From Flavivirga spongiicola (GTDB lineage: Bacteria > Bacteroidota > Bacteroidia > Flavobacteriales > Flavobacteriaceae), in NCBI RefSeq assembly GCF_030540825.1, contig NZ_JAUOEO010000001.1, positions 4,415,001 to 4,479,000 on the forward strand: DNA of 64,000 nt, written 5' to 3'. Shown here piece after piece: positions 7,878-22,800 of this stretch. The translations under genes were made by a program, and so were the position numbers. The notes under the pieces are model-generated. The model was not told the DNA's origin. It did no database searches and saw only the letters and a list, made by a program, of their open reading frames with translations. The first letter of the stretch is position 1; every line of letters begins with the position of its first letter.

Positions 7878-10800
7878 TTATCTATAAAGTGTAAAATGTC
7901 CAACAAATTCACGATCGTCCTTTGGGTCATTGAGTTTTAAAACATACCAATAATCTCCAGTTGGAAGCTCAGAGCCATTATATTTTCCATCCCATGTATC
8001 TCCCACACGTAATGTTGCTATCTCTCGACCATATCTATCGAAAATATCGAAAGTAAGATCTTTATATTGAGACGTACAGCCTGGACCCCATTCATCAAGA
8101 TTACCATCTCCATCTGGCGTAAAGTAATTAGAAATACATACATCTATATATTCAAAATATCTAGTAGCTGTAGCAACACAACCTTTACTGTCTGTCACAG
8201 TGACTGTATAATCTCCAGATGCATAAATAATAAACGTGTTAGTACTACCATAAGATTCATCATTAAGCGTGTATTCAAATGGTTCAGAACCTCCACCGGT
8301 TACTGCAACGATTTCATTTAATCCACCATCTTCTAAAACAAGTGTTAATGGATCGAATTGAGAAATATCGAAAGTTTCTGTTCTTTGAATACAACCATTC
8401 GTATGTCTTACATCTATAAAATGATCTAATCCAGCCGGCACGTTTACAAACACATTACTAGCTTGATATGGCCCACCATTTAACGAATAATCTAAATCTG
8501 TTGGATTTGTTATACTAGCATCCACAGTTACCGTAACGGTATTGGTTGATAAATTACCTGTACAACCATATTCAACACTAGCTTCGGGATTAATTATCAC
8601 CGATTCCGGGAATGTTATAGTCCATTCAGACTCACAACCAAGAGCATCTCTAACATAAACTATATGGTCTCCGCCTCCAAGATTTGTGAAATCAAATACT
8701 GTTTGAGTTGGAGCTCCTGTTATGTAAGTACCATTTATATCATCTAAGGCAACACTATATGGTAAAACCCCTCCAGAAATATCAACACTAAATTCGCCAT
8801 CCATATCACCCTCACAAATCTCAGGAATCAATGAATTAGGTACAATAGTCAGTATTACTGGAACTGGAGCATCTATAGTGAAATTATCAAATACGAAACA
8901 ACCCAATTCATCCTGCGCTATGACTTGATAAGTACCAGGAGCAAGATTCTCAAATGTAGATGTTTCAAAAAATTGATCTAACCTAGGAGAAATAGCATAT
9001 CTAATAACCCCTGTACCACCTGAAGCATTTATTTGTAAAATACCATCATTAGTACCAGGACACGTTACGGCACTTGTCACAAAACTTGCTATTAATGGAT
9101 TTGCAGGCTCTGTAATATTAATAGTTGCCGAAGTAAACACACAATCTCCACTATCGACTCTTACTTGATAAATTCCAGTTACTAGATCTGTAAAAACACC
9201 TGGACTATTTTGTGTTACTGGCGTTATATTAGTTCCAGAAGCGTCTTGTAAGGTGTAAACATAATTACCCAAACCTCCTTGAGCCGTGGCAACTATGCTC
9301 CCTGTATTATCGCCTGCACAATTAATGTTAGTAGACACTATATCTGCTGTTAAAGCTGGAAGCGGATCAATTTTAATTTCATTAGACACATTCGCATTAC
9401 AACCATTAGCATCTCTCACATAATATACATGAGTTCCGACCCCTACCGGGAATGTCGTTGATGATGCAAATGATCCTAATGTTGTTACAAAATTTTGAGT
9501 ATCACTATACGTATATGGCCCTGTTCCTCCTGTAGCACTTAATGTTAATGTAGAACTTGTTAAACAGGTTTGTGAAGTCGCACTTGCTAAAGTTGTTTGT
9601 ATTTGAGTAGGCTCATTTATAACAATATTAGGTGAGTTAAACACACAATTATAACCATCGGTTACAGTCACATTATAAGTTCCTGCTCCTAAATTAGTAA
9701 ATACAGGCGATGTTTGAGGACCTGATGTAGTCGCCGTTGGCGAAATCATATTAAGTGAATAAGAATAATTACTTCCTTGTCCACCAGTCACTAAACTTAC
9801 AGTTATTGTAGCATTTGTATCACCAAAGCAAGACAATAAGTTTGTACTTGGGGTTACCGTTGCACTAATAGGTGTTGGAATCGTAAGCGTAATTGGATCG
9901 GAAGCTATACAACCTCCTGCATCTCTTACATTTACAGTATAAGCTCCTGCTGCCAAGTTTCTAAACGTTCCGTTTGGAGAATAAGCAACTGTAGCTGCTC
10001 CTGTTAATTCATACTCATAAGTACCTCTACCTCCACTGGCAACAGCAGTAATAGTTCCTATATTATTATCACAGGTTACATTAGCAGTTTCTGTTGCTAC
10101 CACTGTTAGTGGCGTAGCAGGAGAATCTATAGTAACTACATTCGATGTTGTTGTACAAAACGGACTAGCTGTTTCTGTCACAACCACTGTGTAATTACCT
10201 CCTGACAATCCCATGACTACTTCAGGATTAGTAGATGTATTAGCAGCTGTAAGACCTCTTACTGAGGCACCTGTGCTATCTAATATATCATAATTATAAG
10301 GTCCTGTATAACCCGTTACATTAATTTCAAATACCCCATTAGTGTCTGTAAAACAAGTGACCGCTGTTGTTGCAGTTATCACTGCATCAATAGTATCAAA
10401 AGGAGCTACAGTAAATGGCGGTGTTACTATCGTACAACCTGTAGTTAAGTCATTTACCTGGAAATAATAATCCCCGGGAGCTGTTATACTAAATATATTT
10501 GAAGCCTGTGGCGTACCACCTGGCAACATTTGATAACTAAAGTTACCAGAACCTCCGGTAACGGTTATTGCAACCGAACCTGTACCATTACAATCAATAG
10601 GTGTTGCAACGACCACTGTGGCTGCTGTTAATGTTGGCAATGGTGCTATAGCAACCGTATTGGTCGCTATACATCCATTATCATCTCTTACAAAGATGCT
10701 GATATTTTGTGCACTTCCCGTGTCAATGATATCAAACGTATTTGTGGTAAAATAATTTGTACCATCAATACTATATACATATGGTGCAGTTCCTGTTCCC

Positions 10801-13800
10801 GCTCCTTCATTAATGGTTAATGTAGACGTGTTTACAGAATTATCTGGTGCACACGTATAAGCAGTCGCCGTTCCTGAAACTGTTAGAAGAGATGGTTCTG
10901 TAACAGTAATATCATCGGCAAAGAAACACCCTCTACCTGAGTTTACTCGCACTGTATAAGTTCCAGCTATTAATCCTGTAAAAATATTTGAGGTCTGTGG
11001 GGCTACCACTATAGGTGCCGTTATCTCATAAGTATAAACTGGATTATCATTACTAGCAGGTAAACTTACAGTGATTGAACCATCATTGCCGCCATTACAG
11101 CTTACATCGACTACCGATGTCGTAAATGTTACTGGTGTTGCAGGGTCTAAAGTTACTGAAGCCGTACTTATACATGTAGTCACCGTATCGGTTATTGTAA
11201 TCGTATAGGTTCCTGATGGTACACCAGAAATCACGTTACTAGAAATGCTTATTGATGCTGGACTCGGACTTATAGCAAAAGTATAAGGTCCTCCTGAACC
11301 TCCAGATGGTGTTATCGTGATCACACCATCATCATTAGTACAGCTAGGCAATGTCGTTATTACTGGTGTTAAATCTAAAGGTTCATAAACAGTTACAGGA
11401 GTACTAGTTGCTGTACAACCATTAGCATCTCTTACTGTTACTGTATAAGTTCCTGCTGTAGAAACCGTAAATGTTCCGCTAGATTGGAAACCAGTTCCTA
11501 TAGAATATTCTAAAGGTGCTACACCTGAACTCCCAGTTATTGTAAAAGTAAATGGGTCTGCTCCTCCTATACATGTAGCCATTACAGGAACTGTTACTGT
11601 TGGTAATGGATCATTAGTGATATTAACGGTGCTCATTGCTGGACAACCATTAGCATCTAAAACATATACATCCCAAGTTAAAACTGTCCCTAAACTTGTG
11701 TCTACTGTTAAAACATTACTGTTACCATATGCTCCTGGTAAAGGTGCCGGAGCTCCTGATGCAAGTGCTATATAAGTATATGGTCCTGTACCATCTGTGG
11801 CCGTTACCGTTATTTGTGAGTTATAATTTGTACAGAATACATTGGTTCCTACTGCTGTAAATGCTAAAGGATTGGCCGGTTCATTTACGGTTACTGCAAA
11901 TGTAGCTGTACAATCTGTTGTATTATCTGTTACATCTATAGTATAAATCCCAACTGCTAAACCTGGTAAGTTAACTGTGGCTCCTGATTGAGCTAAACCA
12001 ACTACTGGTACTATTGGTACGATGCCGCCTGTTATAGTATAATCATAGGTTCCTGTAAAGCTTCCTACTGAGAAACTTACTGCGCCATCTGAGCCTCCAT
12101 TACAATTAACATCATTAACCAATGATCCTGAAACTGTTATATTGGTTACTGGGTCTACTATATATGATTCTGTGTAATAACAACCATTGGCATCTCTTAC
12201 TTCAAATAAATAGGTGTCTGGGGCTAAGCCTATGAAAACTCCAGTATTAAGCCCTGTAACATTTCCTGTTGCTGATGCTGGTGATAAAATCGCATAGGTT
12301 AATGGTCCTACCCCGCCTGTTGCTGTCAGGGTTACATTACTGGTTATATCTGTACAGGTAACTGGTGTAGATCCAAAACTTAAAGCTGTTGGTGGATCTA
12401 ACGCCGTTACTACTATAGAACCTGGAACGGTACACCCTTGTGCATCTCTTACTATATAGTTTATTGTTTGATCTGATCCGTTATCGTTTACACTTAATGT
12501 GTTGGTTCCACTAAACCCTGATCCGTTAAAACTGTATTCGTATGGTGCTGTCCCTGTCCCTGGTGTAGCGGTTACCGTTACCGTTGCTGGCTGGTTCGTA
12601 TTAGCTGGACTACAGCTTAATGGGGGTGCCACTGCTGCTGTTGCTGCTAATAACGTTGGTTCTGTTAATGTTACTGAACCATTAAATACACACCCTTTAC
12701 TGTCCATTACTACATATGGGTATACAATATTCGCACTTAGCCCTGTATATAACAATGTTGCTGTAAATGCACTTCCGTTAAAACTATAAGTGTAAGGGCC
12801 TACGCCGCCTGATGCTGTTATTTGTACTGAACCATCGGCTGCGCCATTACATGTAGGGTCTACTGATGTTACCGTAGCTGTTGGGTTTGTTATCGCATCA
12901 ATAGTAGTTGCATTCGTTACTATTTCACAACTGTTTGTATCTGTTATTCTAAACTGATACGTTCCTGCTACTGCGGTTGAATATGTAAACGTAGCTCCTA
13001 CCGGTGCCGGTAAGACTGCTGAATAAGTAGCACCGCCATCTGTTGAAACCTCATAGGTCGTATATGTTGTCGTTCCTCCTGATACAACAACATCTATTGT
13101 TGCTTCGGCTGGTAACGAACACGTTAACTCTTTCGTTAATGTTGCATTTGCCAATAATTGTGGTTCTACAACATAAGGTGTTGTTGCCTCACATCCATTT
13201 CCATCTCTTACTGTTAATGTATAGGTTCCTGGGGTATTAATTACAAAGTTTGGACTCGCTTGAAAACCACTTCCTATACTATAGGTTAATGGTGCTATGG
13301 CCGTACCTGTTCCCTCTACTAATGTTATATTTAAAGGACTCCCTACGTAACATTGTTGTGCTACTGGATTGATTGTTGGCAATGGATCATTAGTGATATT
13401 TATGGTGCTCATTGCTGGACAACCATTAGCATCTAAAACATATACATCCCAAGCTAAAACTGTCCCTAAACTTGTGTCTACTGTTAAAACATTACTGTTA
13501 CCATATGCTCCTGGTAAAGGTGCCGGAGCTCCTGATGCAAGTGCTATATAAGTATAAGGCCCTGTACCATCTGTGGCCGTTACCGTTATTTGTGAGTTAT
13601 AATTTGTACAGAATACATTGGTTCCTACTGCTGTAAATGCTAAAGGATTCGCTGGCTCTCCAACGGTTACTGGAAACGTAGCTGTACAATCTGTTGTATT
13701 ATCTGTTACATCTATCGTATAAGTCCCAACTGCTAAGCCTGGTAAGTTAACTGTGGCTCCTGATTGAGCTAAACCAACTACTGGTACTATTGGTACGATG

Positions 13801-16800
13801 CCACCTGTTATAGTATAATCATAGGTTCCTGTAAAGCTTCCTACTGAGAAACTTACTGCGCCATCTGAGCCTCCATTACAATTAACATCACTAACTAATG
13901 AGCCTGAAACTGTTATATTGATTACTGGATCTACCGTATATGATTCTGTGTAATAACATCCATTGGCATCTCTTACTTCAAATAAATAGGTGTCTGGGGC
14001 TAAGCCTATGAAAACTCCAGTATTAAGCCCTGTAACATTTCCTGTTGCTGATGCTGGTGATAAAATCGCATAGGTTAATGGTCCTACCCCGCCTGTTGCT
14101 GTCAGGGTTACATCACTGGTTAAATTTGTACATGTAACTGCTGGTGATACAAAACTTAAATCTGTTGGGGGATCTAACGCCGTTACTACTATAGAACCTG
14201 GAACGGTACACCCTTGTGCATCTCTTACTATATAGTTTATCGTCTGATCTGATCCGTTATCGTTTACACTTAATGTGTTGGTTGCACTAAACCCTGATCC
14301 GTTAAAACTGTATTCGTATGGTGCTGTCCCTGTCCCTGGTGTAGCGGTTACCGTTACCGTTGCTGGCTGGTTCGTATTAGCTGGACTACAGCTTAATGGG
14401 GGTGCCACTGCTGCTGTTGCTAATAATGCCAATGGCTCTGATAATGTTACTGAACCATTAAATTCACAACCTTTACTGTCTCTTACTACATATGGGTATG
14501 CAATATTTGCACTTAACCCTGTATATAATAATGTTGATGTAAATGCACTTCCGTTAAAACTATAGGTATAAGGGCCTACGCCGCCTGATGCTGTTATTTG
14601 TACTGAACCATCGGCTGCGCCATTACATGTAGGGTCTACTGATGTTACCGTAGCTGTTGGGTTTGTTATCGCATCAATAGTAGTTGCATTCGTTACTATT
14701 TCACAACTGTTTGTATCTGTTATTCTAAACTGATACGTTCCTGCTACTGCGGTTGAATATGTAAACGTAGCTCCTACCGGTGCCGGTAAGACTGCTGAAT
14801 AAGTAGCACCGCCATCTGTTGAAACCTCATAGGTCGTATATGTTGTCGTTCCTCCTGATACAACAACATCTATTGTTGCTTCGGCTGGTAACGAACACGT
14901 TAACTCTTTCGTTAATGTTGCATTTGCCAATAATTGTGGTTCTACAACATAAGGTGTTGTTGCCTCACATCCATTTCCATCTCTTACTGTTAATGTATAG
15001 GTTCCTGGGGTATTAATTACAAAGTTTGGACTCGCTTGAAAACCACTTCCTATACTATAGGTTAATGGTGCTATGGCCGTACCTGTTCCCTCTACTAATG
15101 TTATATTTAAAGGACTCCCTACGTAACATTGTTGTGCTACTGGATTGATTGTTGGTAATGGGTCATGAGTAACACTAACGGTGATCATTGTAGGACAACC
15201 ATTGGCATCTAAAACATACACATCCCAATCTAAATCTGATCCCGAATTTGTATTAACTGTGATAACATTACTACTACCATAAGCGCCTACTAACGGAGCT
15301 GGTGCTCCTTGTATTACTGCTGCATAAGTATAAGGTCCTGTACCTCCTACTGTTGTAAGTGTAAATTGGGCATCAGCATTACAATTTGAAGGTACCAAGT
15401 TTGAAACTGTTGTAGAAACTGGTTGTGTCGGTTGTGTAATTTCAAAAGTAAATGTACTAGCACAAAGCGTTCCTGTTGCCTCTCTAGCTTCTAAAACATA
15501 ATTACCCGGAGGTAAAGCAGTAATAGTATGTGATACTGGCCCTCCTGCCGGTCCAACTAGTGTTCCGTTTACTGGTGTTGGTAATGGTAATAATGTTAGA
15601 GCATTTAATAGTCTATAATCAATATCTGTAACCGTAGGGTCATAATTTTCAACGGTAAATGCAAATGTACCATCATCAGCACCATTACAAGTTACGTTGG
15701 TCACTGTTGTACCCGATATGGCTATCGTAGATGGTGGTGCTGGCGTTACAATAGGTAAAACAAAAATACAATTATTCGCATCTCTTACCTGTAAAAAGTA
15801 ACTTACATTATGTAATAGTCCAGTAAAAGTATAAACAGCTGGTCCAACTGTTTCAGGTTGACCTAAAATCGAATAATTATAAGGTCCTGTTCCTCCTATT
15901 GTTGTAACGGTATAATCCACTCCAGTAGCACAATTATTTGTATCTACATTACCAGTTAATAATAAATCCGGTGTTGTATTTACTCTTATAGAGCCACTGT
16001 TGAATTCACAACCGTTGTCATCTACAATTCTAACATAATAATCTCCAAAGGATAATCCTCCAAAAGTATGTGTTGGAGTTGGTGCTGCTGATGCTTCAAC
16101 ATGTGCTAATCCAACTTGCGTAAAGGTATTATCTAATAAAGTATAAGTATAATTTGCTGTACCTCCTGAAGTTATACTAACTTCAATTCTTCCTGGTGTT
16201 GGTACCATACCTGTACATGATAACCCAAATGGCTGAACATTAGCAATAATTGGTGACGGGTTATTTAATGTTACAGACCCTGCTACTGTACAACTTAAAT
16301 TATCTCTTACCACATAATTATAGACACCTGCTCCCAAACCTCCAAATACATTGGTAGACACAAAAGTAGCACCTCCATCTATACTATAAGTAAAAGGAGC
16401 CTGACCTGCTGTGGCCGTTAAGGTAATAGAACCATCTGTATAACCATTACATGTAGGATCCAACTGTACATCTAATGCTGTTACCGGTACTAAAGCTACC
16501 ACTGTAATTTCATTGGTTATTACCGTACAAGTACCGCCTGTTATGTTTGTATCTGTTATTCTAAACTCATATGTTCCTACAACAGAGGTTGGATATGTAA
16601 ATGACGCGCCTACTGGTGCTGGTAACACCGGTACGTAAGCAGCTCCATTTATAGAAACTTCATACGCTGTGTAGTTCGCATTTCCTCCTGATATGTTCAC
16701 ATCAATAGCTGCATCTGGTGAAACGGAACAATCTAAACCTTTTGTTAAAGCAGCAATTGCCTGTAATTGAGGATCAACCACATAAGGTGTTGTCGCCTCA

Positions 16801-19800
16801 CATCCATTTCCATCTCTTACTGTTAATGTATAGGTTCCTGGGGTATTAATTACAAAGTTTGGACTCGCTTGAAAACCACTGCCTATACTATAGGTTAATG
16901 GCGCTATGGCCGTACCTGTTCCCTCTACTAATGTTATATTTAAAGGACTTCCTACGTAACATTGTTGTGCTACTGGATTGATTGTTGGCAATGGATCATT
17001 AGTGATATTAACGGTGCTCATTGCTGGACAACCATTAGCATCTAAAACATATACATCCCAAGTTAAAACTGTCCCTAAACTTGTGTCTACTGTTAAAACA
17101 TTACTGTTACCATATGCTCCTGGTAAAGGTGCCGGAGCTCCTGATGCAAGTGCTATATAAGTATATGGTCCTGTACCATCTGTGGCCGTTACCGTTATTT
17201 GTGAGTTATAATTTGTACAGAATACATTGGTTCCTACTGCTGTAAATGCTAAAGGATTGGCCGGTTCATTTACGGTTACTGCAAATGTAGCTGTACAATC
17301 TGTTGTATTATCTGTTACATCTATAGTATAAATCCCAACTGCTAAACCTGGTAAGTTAACTGTGGCTCCTGATTGAGCTAAACCAACTACTGGTACTATT
17401 GGTACGATGCCGCCTGTTATAGTATAATCATAGGTTCCTGTAAAGCTTCCTACTGAGAAACTTACTGCGCCATCTGAGCCTCCATTACAATTAACATCAT
17501 TAACCAATGATCCTGAAACTGTTATATTGGTTACTGGGTCTACTATATATGATTCTGTGTAATAACAACCATTGGCATCTCTTACTTCAAATAAATAGGT
17601 GTCTGGGGCTAAGCCTATGAAAACTCCAGTATTAAGCCCTGTAACATTTCCTGTTGCTGATGCTGGTGATAAAATCGCATAGGTTAATGGTCCTACCCCG
17701 CCTGTTGCTGTCAGGGTTACATTACTGGTTATATCTGTACAGGTAACTGGTGTAGATCCAAAACTTAAAGCTGTTGGTGGATCTAACGCCGTTACTACTA
17801 TAGAACCTGGAACGGTACACCCTTGTGCATCTCTTACTATATAGTTTATTGTTTGATCTGATCCGTTATCGTTTACACTTAATGTGTTGGTTCCACTAAA
17901 CCCTGATCCGTTAAAACTGTATTCGTATGGTGCTGTCCCTGTCCCTGGTGTAGCGGTTACCGTTACTGTTGCTGGCTGGTTCGTATTAGCTGGACTACAG
18001 CTTAATGGGGGTGCCACTGCTGCTGTTGCTGCTAATAACGTTGGTTCTGTTAATGTTACTGAACCATTAAATACACACCCTTTACTGTCCATTACTACAT
18101 ATGGGTATACAATATTCGCACTTAGCCCTGTATATAACAATGTTGCTGTAAATGCACTTCCGTTAAAACTATAAGTGTAAGGGCCTACGCCGCCTGATGC
18201 TGTTATTTGTACCGATCCATCGGCTGCTCCAAAACAAGTAGGGTTTACTGATGTTACTGTTGCTGTTGGATTTGTTATCGCATCAATAGTAACAACATTG
18301 GATTCTACCACACATCCCTGTGCATCGGTAATTCTAAACCTGTAATCTCCTGGGTTTGGCGTTAAATATGTAAACGGGTTTGCTGTTACTGCGGATGAAA
18401 CTCCATATGCTCCTCCATTTACGGATATCTCATAAGTATACGGAGATACCCCTCCCGCAACTGTAAACGTTATCAAGGCATCGGGCGTAACGGAACAATC
18501 TAACTCCTTCGTTAATACAGCTCCTACCGTTAACTGAGGATCAACCACATAAGGTGTTGTCGCCTCACATCCATTTCCATCTCTTACTGTTAATGTATAG
18601 GTTCCTGGGGTATTAATTACAAAGTTTGGACTCGCTTGAAAACCACTGCCTATACTATAGGTTAATGGTGCTATGGCCGTACCTGTTCCCTCTACTAATG
18701 TTATATTTAAAGGACTTCCTACGTAACATTGTTGTGCTACTGGATTGATTGTTGGCAATGGATCATTAGTGATATTTATGGTGCTCATTGCTGGACAACC
18801 ATTAGCATCTAAAACATATACATCCCAAGCTAAAACTGTCCCTAAACTTGTGTCTACTGTTAAAACATTACTGTTACCATATGCTCCTGGTAAAGGTGCC
18901 GGAGCTCCTGATGCAAGTGCTATATAAGTATAAGGCCCTGTACCATCTGTGGCCGTTACCGTTATTTGTGAGTTATAATTTGTACAGAATACATTGGTTC
19001 CTACTGCTGTAAATGCTAAAGGATTGGCCGGTTCATTTACGGTTACTGCAAATGTAGCTGTACAATCTGTTGTATTATCTGTTACATCTATAGTATAAAT
19101 CCCAACTGCTAAACCTGGTAAGTTAACTGTGGCTCCTGATTGAGCTAAACCAACTACTGGTACTATTGGTACGATGCCGCCTGTTATAGTATAATCATAG
19201 GTTCCTGTAAAGCTTCCTACTGAGAAACTTACTGCGCCATCTGATCCACCATTACAATTAACATCACTAACCAATGATCCTGAAACTGTTATATTGATTA
19301 CTGGATCTACCGTATATGATTCTGTGTAATAACATCCATTGGCATCTCTTACTTCAAATAAATAGGTGTCTGGGGCTAAGCCTATGAAAACTCCAGTATT
19401 AAGCCCTGTAACATTTCCTGTTGCTGATGCTGGTGATAAAATCGCATAGGTTAATGGTCCTACCCCGCCTGTTGCTGTCAGGGTTACATTACTGGTTATA
19501 TCTGTACAGGTAACTGGTGTAGATCCAAAACTTAAATCTGTTGGTGGATCTAACGCCGTTACTACTATAGAACCTGGAACGGTACACCCTTGTGCATCTC
19601 TTACTATATAGTTTATCGTTTGATCTGATCCGTTATCGTTTACACTTAATGTGTTGGTTGCACTAAACCCTGATCCGTTAAAACTGTATTCGTATGGTGC
19701 TGTCCCTGTCCCTGGTGTAGCGGTTACCGTTACCGTTGCTGGCTGGTTCGTATTAGCTGGACTACAGCTTAATGGGGGTGCCACTGCTGCTGTTGCTGCT

Positions 19801-22800
19801 AATAACGTTGGTTCTGTTAATGTTACTGAACCATTAAATACACACCCTTTACTGTCCATTACTACATATGGGTATACAATATTCGCACTTAGCCCTGTAT
19901 ATAACAATGTTGCTGTAAATGCACTTCCGTTAAAACTATAGGTATAAGGGCCTACGCCGCCTGATGCTGTTATTTGTACCGATCCATCGGCTGCGCCATT
20001 ACATGTAGGGTCTACTGGTATTACCGTAGCTGTTGGGTTTGTTATCGCATCAATAGTAACAACATTCGATTCTGCCACACATCCCTGTGCATCGGTAATT
20101 CTAAACCTGTAATCTCCTGGGTTTGGCGTTAAATATGTAAACGGGTTTGCTGTTACTGCGGATGAAACTCCATATGCTCCTCCATTTACGGATATCTCAT
20201 AAGTATACGGGGATACCCCTCCCGCTACTGTAAACGTTATCAAGGCATCTGGCGTAGCGGAACAATCCAAATCTTTCGTTAAAACCGCACTTACCGTTAA
20301 TTGTGGGGCAATAGTTTGAGCGGGCAAAGTAACCGTACATCCATAGGCATCTCTTACTATAATCGTATAATTCCCAGGAGTTAAATTAGCAAATGTATTA
20401 CCAGGTCCAAAAGGGCCTCCATTAATATTATACTCATAAGGAATCTGCCCTCCTGATGCTGTTACCACTAACGTCGCTGCATTGGTTACATCATAACATA
20501 AATCTGATGTTACATCAATAGAAGCTGTTGGTGCTGTTGGTGAACTTAAAGTAAATGTATCTGTAACTATACATCCATTTGCGTCTGTAACCGTTACCGT
20601 ATAAGTTCCTGTCTGCGTTAAGTTTGCAAACGTATTACTTCCTTGCGGCCCTAAAACTGTTGTATCTGGTAATGTAAGCGTATATGTATTTCCGCCCCAA
20701 CCTCCTGTGGCATTAATAACAACACTACCATCAACATCACAAGTAATAGGAGACTCGGTTGCCGTAACACTTAATGACACTGGTGGTTCATTTACCGTTA
20801 CAGAAGCCGTATCCTGGCAATTTGTTGTTGTATCCGTGATAAGAATCGTATAAGTTCCAGCTCCCAAACCTGTTAGATTAATAGGAGACGTTCCTGCTGC
20901 GGAAGCGCCACCATTAATCGTATAAGTAAAGCCAGTTGATCCTGAAACTGTAAATCGAACTGCACCATCTAAGGCTCCAACACAAGTAACATCATTTATC
21001 AATTGCCCTACTACGCTTAATGCTGGCAGTGGATCAATGGTATAAGACTCACTATAAGTACAATCAGCCGCATCTCTTACCTGAAATGTATAAGTTCCTG
21101 GCGTTAATCCTGAAAAAATATTTGAAGCTTGATACGCTGTAGCCGATGCTGCAGGTGCTGTTATTTGATATTCTAATGTTCCTAAACCTCCTGTTGTTCC
21201 AGTAATTGTAACGTCAGACACATTTAAAGGGCAAGTTAGAGCTGAGCTACTAAAAGCTAAATCTGTTGGTGGGTCTAATGGATCTATCGTTATAGGTGCT
21301 GCTACAAATGTACAATTATTGGCATCTCTTATAGTAACTGTATAAGTACCATCTGTTAATCCTGTAAATGTAAGTCCTGGTTGAAAAGTAACGCCATCAA
21401 TACTATATGTATAAGGCCCTGTTCCTCCTGAAACTCCAGAAACAGTTATAACACCATTCGTAATACAAGTATATGGTGTTGTTAATGTCACTGTTCCTGT
21501 AACTGCAGAAAGTTCTATGATATTTATTGTTTGAGGTGCAGTCTCACAGACATCTGGTCCTGTAGTGTATTCAACGACTACCTCATAATTTCCAACAGCG
21601 AGCCCTGTAAAATTAGGTGAATTAAAGAATGTCGCCCCATTATCAATACTATATCGTAAACTATTGCCATTAGGGTTTGTAACATTAATATTTATTTCTC
21701 CAACATTACCTGAGCCTGCACATAAAATATCCGTTTTAGTAATATTAAAATCTGGAGGTAGTACGGGATCTACCGTTATTGATAAATCTACAAAACAGTT
21801 ATTAGAATCTACTACTCTAATATTATATACGCCTCCTGGATTCGATACAGGAATTACCGGCACGGTTTGAAAAACAGTTGTACTATTTACAAAATAGAAA
21901 TAAGGTGCTGTACCTCCTACCGGATATACGGTAATCTCCCCGTCCGTACAAGTTAATGGACTTGTTAATGCCGCAGTAGCTGTTAACAGTGGCGGGTTTA
22001 TTATTGTTATATCTCCTGTATAAGCACAACCATCGTCTGTCGATACATTTATAGTATATGTTCCAGGATTTAAGTTCGGAAACGTATAATCACCAGCAAC
22101 TATAGGACCTACACTATTTATTAATGTACCTCCTAGGGAAATTGAAAAGTAATACTGTGGACGCACATCATTTGCCGCTATTAAGACACTTCCTTGTCCG
22201 TTATGACATAAGGGTTGTGTAATGTCTGTTGAAACGGTAAAATTTCTTTCTCTTATTTGAATATCTGGTACTGTAAAGATACAAGGGTTAGGTGTCACAC
22301 CAATTTGTCTAATATAAACAGTATAAATACCTGCAGTTGTAATAGAAAAAATATTACTTGCTTGAAAATTTACATTATCAATACTGTATTCATAGCCGCT
22401 AGGAACATCTCCTACAACTATTTCTCCTGGTGTTGTACAAATAATATCATTAGTTGTTACTGTAGGATTCAATACATTTTCATAAACATTGAAGAAAAAC
22501 TCATTAAAACAACCGCCTGTGTAATTTATCGTTAATCTATATTGTCCTGCTGTATCTACCAGATAATCTGGTCCGGTTTGGACTTGATTCCATGCACAAG
22601 AAGCATCTTCATTAGCACATCTAATATCAGCAACTGCAGCACAGCTTGTTTCGTCCAATCTTTCCCAAATTATTGAGGATGCATCAGTAATATTTGTGTC
22701 AATAAATGTTGTATCATTAGCACCACACATAAATATATTAGGTAATGCTTTTCCATCATTAGGACATGTAACTACTTGATCTGCAAATGGAATGACTGGA

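Noticed and set aside
12499-19941. Recurring plus-strand frames of 96, 65 and 60 codons at 12499, 13043, 13369, 14275, 14819, 16978, 17884, 18745 and 19651
   Set aside because: All are antisense to the sprB super-repeats and recur only because the DNA is repeated.
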